From Micromonospora sp. C31 (lineage in GTDB: Bacteria > Actinomycetota > Actinomycetes > Mycobacteriales > Micromonosporaceae), in contig NZ_JAGPXN010000019.1 of assembly GCF_018070575.1 (NCBI RefSeq), forward strand, positions 1 to 64,000: a stretch of DNA of 64,000 nucleotides. The letters are read 5' to 3'. This document shows positions 52,150 to 58,750 of this stretch, one piece after another. Under the pieces are notes generated by a model. That model did no database searches, had not been told where the DNA came from, and worked only from the letters and a program-made list of their open reading frames with translations. The position numbers were made by a program, and so were the translations under genes. Position 1 is the first letter of the stretch. Every line of letters begins with the position of its first letter.

Positions 52150-53328
52150 TCAGCCGTCGGCGGGTCGGAGGTCGGGGCTGAGCACGGCCCGGACGCAGCC
52201 GTCGGCCCGGTCCCGGAACAGCGCGTACGCCTGCGCGCCCCGCTCCAGGGGCAGCCGGTGGGTGGCCAGGTGCTCGGTACGCAGCTCGTCGCGGGCCATC
52301 CGCTCCAGCAGCATCGGGATGTAGCGCTGCCCGTGCTGCCGCGCGCCCCGTACCGTCAGCCCCTTGTTGGTCACCGCCCCGAGCGGGAAGCTGTCGACGA
52401 AGCCGGTGAACTCGCCGAGCAGGAAGACCGAGCCGCCCTTGCGGCAGGCGTGCACGGCCTCGCGTACCGCGGCCGGCCGCTCGGCGCCCCCGCTGAACCG
52501 CTCGGCCAGCGACCGGGGCCCGTGCCCGTTCCAGGCCGCCCCGACCGCCTCCACGCACACGTCCGCGCCCCGCCCGCCGGTGCGCTCGCGCAGCTCGGCG
52601 GTGACGTCGGCGAACCGGTGGTCGATCGTCTCCGCGCCGGCGTGCCGCTCGGCCATCCGCAGCCGCTCCTCCTCGGCGTCTACGACGATGACCCGCTCCG
52701 CACCGAGCAGCCGCGCGGCCCGCGCCGCGAGCTGCCCGACCGCGCCCGCGCCCCACACCGCCACCACGTCGCCGGGGCGCACCTGGCCCAGGTCGGCGCC
52801 CATCCAGCCGGCCGGGGCGGCGTCGGAGGCGAACAGCGCGCGGTCGTCGCTGACCGGCTCCGGCACGGTGAACGCGCCGACGTCGGCGTACGGCACCCGG
52901 ACGTACTCGGCGTGGCTGCCGGCGAAGCCGCCCATCGCCCGGGGCTGGCCGAACGCGCCCCCGGTGGGGTGGCCCCACGCCGCCTCGGCGACGGCCGGGT
53001 CGGCGCTGCCGTTGTCGCAGCAGGAGGGCAGGTCGCGCCGGCAGTACCAGCAGCTGCCGCAGGCCACCGACGCGCAGACCACCACCCGGTCGCCGATCCG
53101 GTGCCGGCGCACCTGCGGCCCGACCTCGACCACCTCGCCGAGGAACTCGTGCCCGAGCACGTCCCCGACGGCGAGGAAGGGCACCCGCCCGGCCAGCAGC
53201 GGCAGGTCCCCGCCGCAGGTGGCGCTCTGGCGGACCCGCACGATGACGTCGTGGCCGTTGCGCAGCTCCGGGTCGGGCACCTGCCGTACCGCAAGCTCGC
53301 CCGCGCCCACCCAGCACAGCGCCCTCAT
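52150..53328 (-). CDS. Zinc-dependent alcohol dehydrogenase
   Basis: 392-residue medium-chain dehydrogenase. The catalytic zinc site includes Cys in ATCGGDLPL and GHEFLGEVVEVG. The structural zinc loop is CGSCWYCRRDLPSC, and the NAD(P)-binding motif is VWGAGAVGQLAARAARLLGAERVIVVD. It resembles formaldehyde/glutathione-type class III relatives in its long internal region. Its ATG 53328 overlaps the stop of the upstream gene (ATGA). It is probably part of the group sharing GGGGTGA motifs with the nearby LuxR regulator. Confidence 0.92.
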   Translation of the reverse strand: MRALCWVGAGELAVRQVPDPELRNGHDVIVRVRQSATCGGDLPLLAGRVPFLAVGDVLGHEFLGEVVEVGPQVRRHRIGDRVVVCASVACGSCWYCRRDLPSCCDNGSADPAVAEAAWGHPTGGAFGQPRAMGGFAGSHAEYVRVPYADVGAFTVPEPVSDDRALFASDAAPAGWMGADLGQVRPGDVVAVWGAGAVGQLAARAARLLGAERVIVVDAEEERLRMAERHAGAETIDHRFADVTAELRERTGGRGADVCVEAVGAAWNGHGPRSLAERFSGGAERPAAVREAVHACRKGGSVFLLGEFTGFVDSFPLGAVTNKGLTVRGARQHGQRYIPMLLERMARDELRTEHLATHRLPLERGAQAYALFRDRADGCVRAVLSPDLRPADG

Positions 53329-53765
53329 CGCGGCGACCCCGGCGCGCGGTCGGCCGGCCAGCGGTCCGCGCGGAGCACCTCGCCGGTCTCGGCGAGCTGT
53401 TTGGTCTCCCGCAACGCCCGGCGCACCAGCAGGCCGGGGTCGTCGCCGACCAGGTGGGCGGCGAGGCCGGCGGGGGCCGCCGCGCCGGGCACCGGCCGGG
53501 CGGCCAGCTCCGTGCCCCGGCAGCCGGGGGCCGGCCGCAGCTCGACCTGCACCGCCGCGCCGAGCCGGCGCAGGGGCTCCGGCCAGCGACCACCGGGCAG
53601 CACCTCCCCGGGGGCGCGGTCGACGGTCACCACCTGCCAACGTCCCGGGCGCGGATCGGCGCCGGCCGCGCGGGGCCAGGCCGACCCGCGCCGCCGTACG
53701 GCCAGTACCCGGCCCGCCGTCGCGAGGGCGAGCGCCACCCCGGCCGTTCCCGCGAGGCGTCCCAT
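53325..53765 (-). CDS. Small anchored protein, SRPBCC-like, co-transcribed with the dehydrogenase
   Basis: 146 residues (ATG 53765; an in-frame GTG 7 codons upstream is possible). After a short hydrophobic stretch (LAGTAGVALALATAGRVLAV) the rest (QVVTVDRAPGEVLPGGRWPEPLRRLG, CRGTELAARPV, LVRRALRETKQLAETGEVL) recalls truncated SRPBCC/polyketide-cyclase-like proteins found beside zinc dehydrogenases in actinobacteria. It is translationally coupled to the dehydrogenase gene. Function unknown. Confidence 0.7.
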   Translation of the reverse strand: MGRLAGTAGVALALATAGRVLAVRRRGSAWPRAAGADPRPGRWQVVTVDRAPGEVLPGGRWPEPLRRLGAAVQVELRPAPGCRGTELAARPVPGAAAPAGLAAHLVGDDPGLLVRRALRETKQLAETGEVLRADRWPADRAPGSPR

Positions 53766-53870
53766 CCGTCCCCGCCCAGCCACCTCGGCCCGCCTCCCGT
53801 CGCCTTCCCCACCGGACGCGCACCGGTGCGCGCGGCCGGTCGCCCACGTACGCCCAGGGTGGCCCGGGGC

Positions 53871-53903
53871 GGGGTGAAGCCGGGTCGCCCCGAAGGGGTG
53901 AAC
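53871..53903. promoter_or_regulatory. Repeated GGGGTGAA motif in the divergent LuxR/dehydrogenase promoter
   Basis: GGGGTGAAG (53871-53879) and GGGGTGAAC (53895-53903) are direct repeats 24 bases apart between the minus-strand dehydrogenase operon and the plus-strand LuxR regulator gene. The same motif occurs at 57714-57734 and 58552-58568, so it is a candidate binding site for a shared regulator. Confidence 0.5.
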
Positions 53904-53972
53904 GGGCCCGCGCCGGGTAACCGCCGCCCGCGGGACCTGGGGGAGTGGACGCATCGGTGGAGGGCGGGCCGG

Positions 53973-56951
53973 ATGCCGGAGGACGTACGGGACACGGGAG
54001 TCGTCGCGGTCGTGGGCGGGCCGGCCGGCGTGCCGCTCCTGGCGTCGCGGCTGCGCCCCGCCCCGTCGCCGGAGCCGCTGGTGCTGCGCCCCCGGCTGCT
54101 GCGGGCGCTGGACGAGGGGACCGCCGGGCCGGTCACCCTGGTCCGCGCCCCGGCGGGATGGGGCAAGACGACGCTGCTCGCCTCCTGGTTCCGGGCGGCC
54201 GGCGAGGCCGGCCCGCACCGGGGCCGGGTCGGGCAGGGGCCGGTGACCACCGCCGCCGAGGGGGCCCGGGACGGTGCACCGGCCGGTGCCGCACCGGGCG
54301 ACTTCGGCGCGGCGGCGGGCGCTCCGACGGAACCCGACCGGCCCCGGGCGGCCTGGGTCTCCGTGGAGGCCGGCGACGACGGCGACCGGCTCTGGTCCTA
54401 CCTCGCGGCGGCGCTGCGCGCGGCCACGGAACCCGCCGACGACGTGCCGTGCCCGCCCGTGCCCGACCGGCCGCCCCGCCCCGACCAGTTGGAGCTGCTG
54501 GCCGCCGCCCTGGCCGCCCGGGAGCGGCCGGTGCTGCTGGTCCTGGACGACCTGCACCGGATCACCGACCCGGCGGCGTTGACCGGCCTGGAGTTCCTGC
54601 TCCGCCACACCGGGCAGCGGCTGCGGCTGGTGGTCGGCGCCCGCGCCGGGATGCCCCTGGCCGTGCACCGGCTGCGGCTGGCCGGGGAGCTGACCGAGGT
54701 CGGTCCCGACGCGCTGGCCTTCAGCGGTGACGAGGTCGCCGACCTGCTGACCGCACACGGGGTGGCGCTGCCGGCAGCCGGGGTGCGCCGGCTGCGGGCC
54801 CGCACCGGGGGCTGGCCGGCGGTGCTGCGCTTCGCCGCGCTGGCGTTGCGCGCGCAGCCGGACCCGGCCCGCTGGGTCGAGCAGTTCGGCGGCGACCAGC
54901 CGGACGTGGCCGGCTACCTGCGCGAGGAGGTGCTCGCCGGGCTCGACCCCGACACGCGGGACGTGCTGCGCCGCTCCGCCGTCGCGGACGCCGTCTGTGC
55001 CGGCCTGGCCGACGCGCTGACCGGCCGTACCGACGCCGGGCAGGCGCTGGCCGGCCTGGCCGGTGACGGCGGGCTGCTGCACCGCGACGACAGCCGCCCG
55101 CCCTGGTACCGGTGCCCCCCGATCCTGGCTGACCTGCTGCACGCCGAGCTGGGCCGGCTGCCCGCGGACGAGCTGCGTGAGCTGCACCTGCGCGCCGCCG
55201 ACTGGTACGCCGACAACGGGCGACCCGCGGAGGGGCTGCGACACGCGCTCTCCGGCGGCGACCACGACCGGGCCGCCGCGCTCTTCGTGGCCCGCTGGCC
55301 GGAGCTGGTCCCGTACGACCGGGAGACGCCCGCCGGCCGGGCGCCCGCGCCCCCGCCGCCGGAGGCCGTACGCCGCGATCCGGAACTCGGGCTGGCCTGC
55401 GCCGCCGAGCGGGCCCGGGCCGGCGACGCCACCACCGCCGCCGGGTACCTGCGCGGCGCGGTCGAGGCCGCCCGGACGCTGCCGGCGCCGCGCCGGGACC
55501 GGTTCCGGCGGCTGGTCAGCGCGCTGGAACTCACCCTGGCCCGGCTGGCCGGCGACCCCGAGGCGGTACGCGCCGCCGCCGCCCGGCTGCTCGCCACCCG
55601 TCCGACGCCGCCGGGCAGGCCCCCCGACGGGCTGCTCGCCGCGCAGGTGCCGGCGGAGCCGCACGGTGCCGCCGCCGAGGACGCCGACGTGCGGGCGGTG
55701 GCCGGCACCGCGCTCGGCCTGGCCGACCTGGCGGACGGGAACCTGCCCGCAGCCGGCCTCGCCTTCGCCCGGTCGTTGTCGGCGGCCCGGGAGGCCGGAC
55801 GGCCGCGTACGGAGCTGGTCTGCGCCAGCCGGGCGGCCCTGCTGTACGCCGTGCGGGGCGAGCTGCGGGCCGCCGAGACCCTCGCCCGCGACGCCCTCGC
55901 CATGCCGCCCTGCCACGGCTGGTCCTGCCGGGAGGACTGCGCCCACGCGTACCTGGCGCTGGCCCTGGTCGCGCTGCACCGGGACCAGCCCGGGGAGGCG
56001 GAGGCGAACCTGGCGCTGGCCGGGCCGGCCAGCGGCGAGCCCGTGGTGGGGGCGGTGGCGGCGCTGTGCCGGGCGTACCTGCTGCGGGACGCCGGTGACC
56101 TGCCGGAGGGGCACCGGGTGCTGGCCGAGGCGCGGGAGCGGCTGACCGACCGGCCCCGGGCCGGCGAACTGGCGCACTGGCTGCTGGCCGTGGAGGCGGA
56201 CCTGCGCGGGGCACGGGGCGACCTGACCGCCGCCCGCGACCTGCTCGGCGACCGGGTAGGCCCCGCAGCCGCGCGGGTCGCCGCCGCGCCGGGGGCCGCC
56301 GCTCCGTCGCCGGCTGTCGCTCCGTCGTCAACGGCCGTCGCGTCGCCGGCCGTCGCGTCGCCGGCCGTCGCTCCGTGGCTGGCCGTCGCGCTCGCCCGGG
56401 TCGAGCTGCGCGCCGGTGACCCGCGTGCCGCCGGGTACGCGCTGCCCGACTGGGATTCGGCGGAGGCGGCCGGTTGGCCGTTGCCCGTACGCCTGGACGC
56501 CGCCGTGCTGGACGCGGCGCTGGCCCGGCTCGCGGGCGACGAACGGCGGGCCGGACGACTGCTGGAACGGGCCCTCGACCTGGGCGGGCCGGACGGCTTC
56601 CGGCGGCCGTTCACCCGTGCCGAGCCCGGCGTCCGCGACCTGCTGGCCGCGCACCTGGACGCCGGCACGGCGCACTGGCCGACCGTCAGCGACCTGGTCC
56701 GGGGCACCGAGACGCCGGCCGAGCGGGCCCCGGCGGAGCGGGGCGCGGCGGCGCTCGACGAGCCGCTCACCGAGCGGGAACTGACCATCCTGCGCTACCT
56801 GCAGAGCATCCTGTCGAACGTGGAGATCGCGGCCGAGTTGTCCCTGTCGGTCAACACGGTCAAGACCCACGTACGCAACATCTACCGCAAGCTCGACGCC
56901 ACCCGCCGCCGCGAAGCCGTCCGCCGAGCCCGCGACCTCCACCTGATCTGA
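53973..56951 (+). CDS. Large ATP-binding LuxR regulator (LAL/MalT type)
   Basis: 992 residues starting at ATG 53973 (GGAGGG upstream). The N-terminal STAND-type ATPase has Walker A APAGWGKTTLL (Lys65) and Walker B VLLVLDDLHRI. A long helical TPR-like region follows (~430-900). The C-terminal LuxR HTH is LTERELTILRYLQSILSNVEIAAELSLSVNTVKTHVRNIYRKL. Between residues ~768 and 805 there is an Ala/Val/Pro/Ser insert coded by short tandem repeats. Such proteins are signal-dependent activators. It probably binds the GGGGTGA motifs around it, including its own promoter. Confidence 0.92.
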   Translation: MPEDVRDTGVVAVVGGPAGVPLLASRLRPAPSPEPLVLRPRLLRALDEGTAGPVTLVRAPAGWGKTTLLASWFRAAGEAGPHRGRVGQGPVTTAAEGARDGAPAGAAPGDFGAAAGAPTEPDRPRAAWVSVEAGDDGDRLWSYLAAALRAATEPADDVPCPPVPDRPPRPDQLELLAAALAARERPVLLVLDDLHRITDPAALTGLEFLLRHTGQRLRLVVGARAGMPLAVHRLRLAGELTEVGPDALAFSGDEVADLLTAHGVALPAAGVRRLRARTGGWPAVLRFAALALRAQPDPARWVEQFGGDQPDVAGYLREEVLAGLDPDTRDVLRRSAVADAVCAGLADALTGRTDAGQALAGLAGDGGLLHRDDSRPPWYRCPPILADLLHAELGRLPADELRELHLRAADWYADNGRPAEGLRHALSGGDHDRAAALFVARWPELVPYDRETPAGRAPAPPPPEAVRRDPELGLACAAERARAGDATTAAGYLRGAVEAARTLPAPRRDRFRRLVSALELTLARLAGDPEAVRAAAARLLATRPTPPGRPPDGLLAAQVPAEPHGAAAEDADVRAVAGTALGLADLADGNLPAAGLAFARSLSAAREAGRPRTELVCASRAALLYAVRGELRAAETLARDALAMPPCHGWSCREDCAHAYLALALVALHRDQPGEAEANLALAGPASGEPVVGAVAALCRAYLLRDAGDLPEGHRVLAEARERLTDRPRAGELAHWLLAVEADLRGARGDLTAARDLLGDRVGPAAARVAAAPGAAAPSPAVAPSSTAVASPAVASPAVAPWLAVALARVELRAGDPRAAGYALPDWDSAEAAGWPLPVRLDAAVLDAALARLAGDERRAGRLLERALDLGGPDGFRRPFTRAEPGVRDLLAAHLDAGTAHWPTVSDLVRGTETPAERAPAERGAAALDEPLTERELTILRYLQSILSNVEIAAELSLSVNTVKTHVRNIYRKLDATRRREAVRRARDLHLI
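56310..56378 (+). repeat. Short tandem repeats inside the LuxR gene
   Basis: A 15-base unit around GTCGCGTCGCCGGCC is repeated directly at 56338-56367, with diverged copies on both sides (GGCTGTCGCTCCGTC and similar). It encodes a SPAVA-type linker in frame, so copy number changes would keep the reading frame. Confidence 0.6.
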
Positions 56952-57024
56952 CTGCGCCACCGGAGGCGGCCCGGAGGCCGGCCTCCGGAGTTGGTCCGGT
57001 GGGGTCGGGGCGGTCGGATGGATG

Positions 57025-57570
57025 TCAGGAGGTGGCGGCGTCGACCGCCGCCAGGAGGTCCGCGACGTCGTAGTCGCCGTCGTGGCGGGTGCCGTTGACG
57101 AACAGCGTCGGGGTGGCGTGGACGCCGCTGCGGATGCCGCCCACGAAGTCCCGCCGCACCCGGTCGCCGTGCGCCTGCCGCTCCACCTCCGCGGCGACCT
57201 CGTCGGCGGGCAGGCCGAGCTGCTCCATGCCGACCGACAGGTGCACGGGGTCGAGCTGGTCCTGGTGCTCGTAGAGCCAGTCGTGCATCGCCCAGAACTG
57301 CCCGCGCCGGCCGGCCGCCTCGGTCGCCTCGGCGGCCTGCTCGGCGTACGGGTGCATGTTGGTGATCGGGAAGTGCCGGTACACCAGCCGCACCGTGTCG
57401 GCCCGCTGCCGCAGCAGTTCGCGCAGGTTCGCGTACGCGGCCCCGCAGAACCGGCACTGGAAGTCGGCGTACTCGACGATCGTCACCGGCGCGTCCACCG
57501 GCCCGCGGACGTGGTCGTGCCCGGTCACCGGGGTCCGCAGGCGGGCGGTGACCTGGAGGGGCGTGCTCAT
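57025..57570 (-). CDS. DsbA-family thioredoxin-like protein
   Basis: 181 residues with a thioredoxin fold. The active site is Cys39-Arg-Phe-Cys42 in VEYADFQCRFCGA, and the cis-Pro loop is HATPTLFVNG. No signal peptide or anchor, so it should act in the cytoplasm; it resembles the cytosolic DsbA-like domain found fused to NhaA antiporters. It may reduce or isomerise disulfides, or act on mycothiol-linked substrates. ATG 57570 overlaps the stop of a 41-codon gene upstream (ATGA). Confidence 0.9.
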   Translation of the reverse strand: MSTPLQVTARLRTPVTGHDHVRGPVDAPVTIVEYADFQCRFCGAAYANLRELLRQRADTVRLVYRHFPITNMHPYAEQAAEATEAAGRRGQFWAMHDWLYEHQDQLDPVHLSVGMEQLGLPADEVAAEVERQAHGDRVRRDFVGGIRSGVHATPTLFVNGTRHDGDYDVADLLAAVDAATS

Positions 57571-57692
57571 CGGGTGCCCACCCCCGATCCGGCGCCGAGA
57601 CGCTGCTGCGGCACGACCCCGGGCAGGGCGGCCGGCAGGGAGGCGCGGGGCGCGGCGGGCCCGGGTCGGGTCGACCCCTTCGGATCAGTCAT
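57567..57692 (-). CDS. 41-residue small protein coupled to the DsbA-like gene
   Basis: ATG 57692 has a strong ribosome binding site (GGGAGG, 5 bases away). The TGA overlaps the next ATG. The sequence (MTDPKGSTRPGPAAPRASLP and on) is Pro/Ala/Gly-rich, probably disordered. The signals for translation are better than for most short frames here; it may mainly couple translation to the DsbA-like gene. Confidence 0.55.
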   Translation of the reverse strand: MTDPKGSTRPGPAAPRASLPAALPGVVPQQRLGAGSGVGTR

Positions 57693-57713
57693 GCCTCCCA
57701 GCGTGCCCGCCAC

Positions 57714-57734
57714 GGGGTGAGGGCGGTTCACCCC
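57714..57734. promoter_or_regulatory. GGGGTGA inverted repeat before the DsbA-like operon
   Basis: GGGGTGA (57714-57720) and TCACCCC (57728-57734) face each other over 7 bases. The minus-strand reading begins GGGGTGAAC, identical to the nonamer at 53895-53903, and lies ~35 bases upstream of ATG 57692. Confidence 0.5.
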
Positions 57735-57784
57735 GCCCGGGTGGTTCCGCGCCGAGGCCCGCCGCCCGGTTCCCGCCGCCCGGT

Positions 57785-58471
57785 TCAGGCCAGCACCGGG
57801 GCGACCGCGATGTGGTTCTGCACCTCGCGGATGCCCGGCGCGCACCACACGGTCCGTTCCACCTCGGTCCGCTCCGGCATCGAGTGGACCAGCCCGCCGA
57901 GGAGCACCGTGTCGCCGTGCACCCGGACGGTGATCCGCTCCGCCGGGGTGGCCCGGTTGCGTGCCAGCGCGTCGACGATCCGGACCGCCAGGTCGTGTCC
58001 GTCCGCCCGGACGTCGGGGCGGACCGTGACGCCGTTGCTGATGCCGCGTACGCCCGTCAGCCGGGCCACGGCGCGTTCGGCGGCGCGGCGCTGGTACTCC
58101 CACTCCACCTCGCCGTGCAGCGTGACCCAGCCGTGCGAGACGGTCACGTCGAGCTGCTCCAGCGGGACGAACGCGTCCCACTCGAGCGCGTGCCCGGCCG
58201 CTGCGGCGATGTCCGGGTCGGCGCGTTCCGCGCCGGTGCCGAGGCGTACGGCCAGGTCGTTGGCGACCGCCCGGACGCGCGTCACCCGGTGCGCCGCCCG
58301 TTCGGCGGCCCACTTCTTGGCGTAGCTGTCCACCCGGCCGGTCAACGTCACCACGCCCTCGGCGACGGTCACGCCGATCTCGTGGGGCCGTACCCGGGGT
58401 TCCCAGGCCAGCTCGTCGAGCACGGCCGACTGGATGTCCTGGTCGCTACGGCTGATCGTCTCGATGGCCAT
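57785..58471 (-). CDS. Triple BON-domain protein
   Basis: 228 residues with three BON domains at about 9-77, 84-150 and 157-225 (for example IGVTVAEGVVTLTGRVDSYAKKWAAERAAHRV, LDVTVSHGWVTLHGEVEWEYQRRAAERAV, ITVRVHGDTVLLGGLVHSMPERTEVE). No signal peptide. BON domains bind lipids or membranes and are common in stress-induced proteins. ATG 58471 has GTGAGGAG upstream. Confidence 0.93.
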   Translation of the reverse strand: MAIETISRSDQDIQSAVLDELAWEPRVRPHEIGVTVAEGVVTLTGRVDSYAKKWAAERAAHRVTRVRAVANDLAVRLGTGAERADPDIAAAAGHALEWDAFVPLEQLDVTVSHGWVTLHGEVEWEYQRRAAERAVARLTGVRGISNGVTVRPDVRADGHDLAVRIVDALARNRATPAERITVRVHGDTVLLGGLVHSMPERTEVERTVWCAPGIREVQNHIAVAPVLA

Positions 58472-58551
58472 CGGTCACTCCTCACGGGATGGCTGCCGGT
58501 GCGCATGCTTCCGCCGGGACCGATCCTGGCGCGGGGGTGGGTGAGACCCCC

Positions 58552-58568
58552 TCACCCCCCAGGGGTGA
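58552..58568. promoter_or_regulatory. GGGGTGA motifs between BON and GH74 genes
   Basis: TCACCCC (58552-58558, minus-strand GGGGTGA) and GGGGTGA (58562-58568) lie back to back about 80 bases upstream of the BON protein gene. Another GGGTGAG/CTCACCC pair overlaps at 58539-58557. Confidence 0.4.
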
Positions 58569-58573
58569 GCGCC

Positions 58574-58587
58574 TGGGAGCGCTTCCA
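58574..58587. promoter_or_regulatory. CebR-like operator before the GH74 gene
   Basis: TGGGAGCGCTTCCA differs by one base from the known CebR site TGGGAGCGCTCCCA, which controls cellulase and cellobiose-uptake genes in streptomycetes. It is 164-177 bases before the ATG of the xyloglucanase gene. Induction by cellobiose is expected. Confidence 0.75.
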
Positions 58588-58750
58588 CACGGCCCGGGAG
58601 TCGGTTAGGGTGAGTTCCTTCCTCGGGTGCGGGAGCCGTCGCGCCGACGACCGGAGCCAGGGCAGCTCCGGCGCGATTCCGCACGTCCCTCGCCGGTCCT
58701 GGCCGTCACCACGGCCACCCCCGGCTTCGCGTACCCGGAAGGAACCGCAG

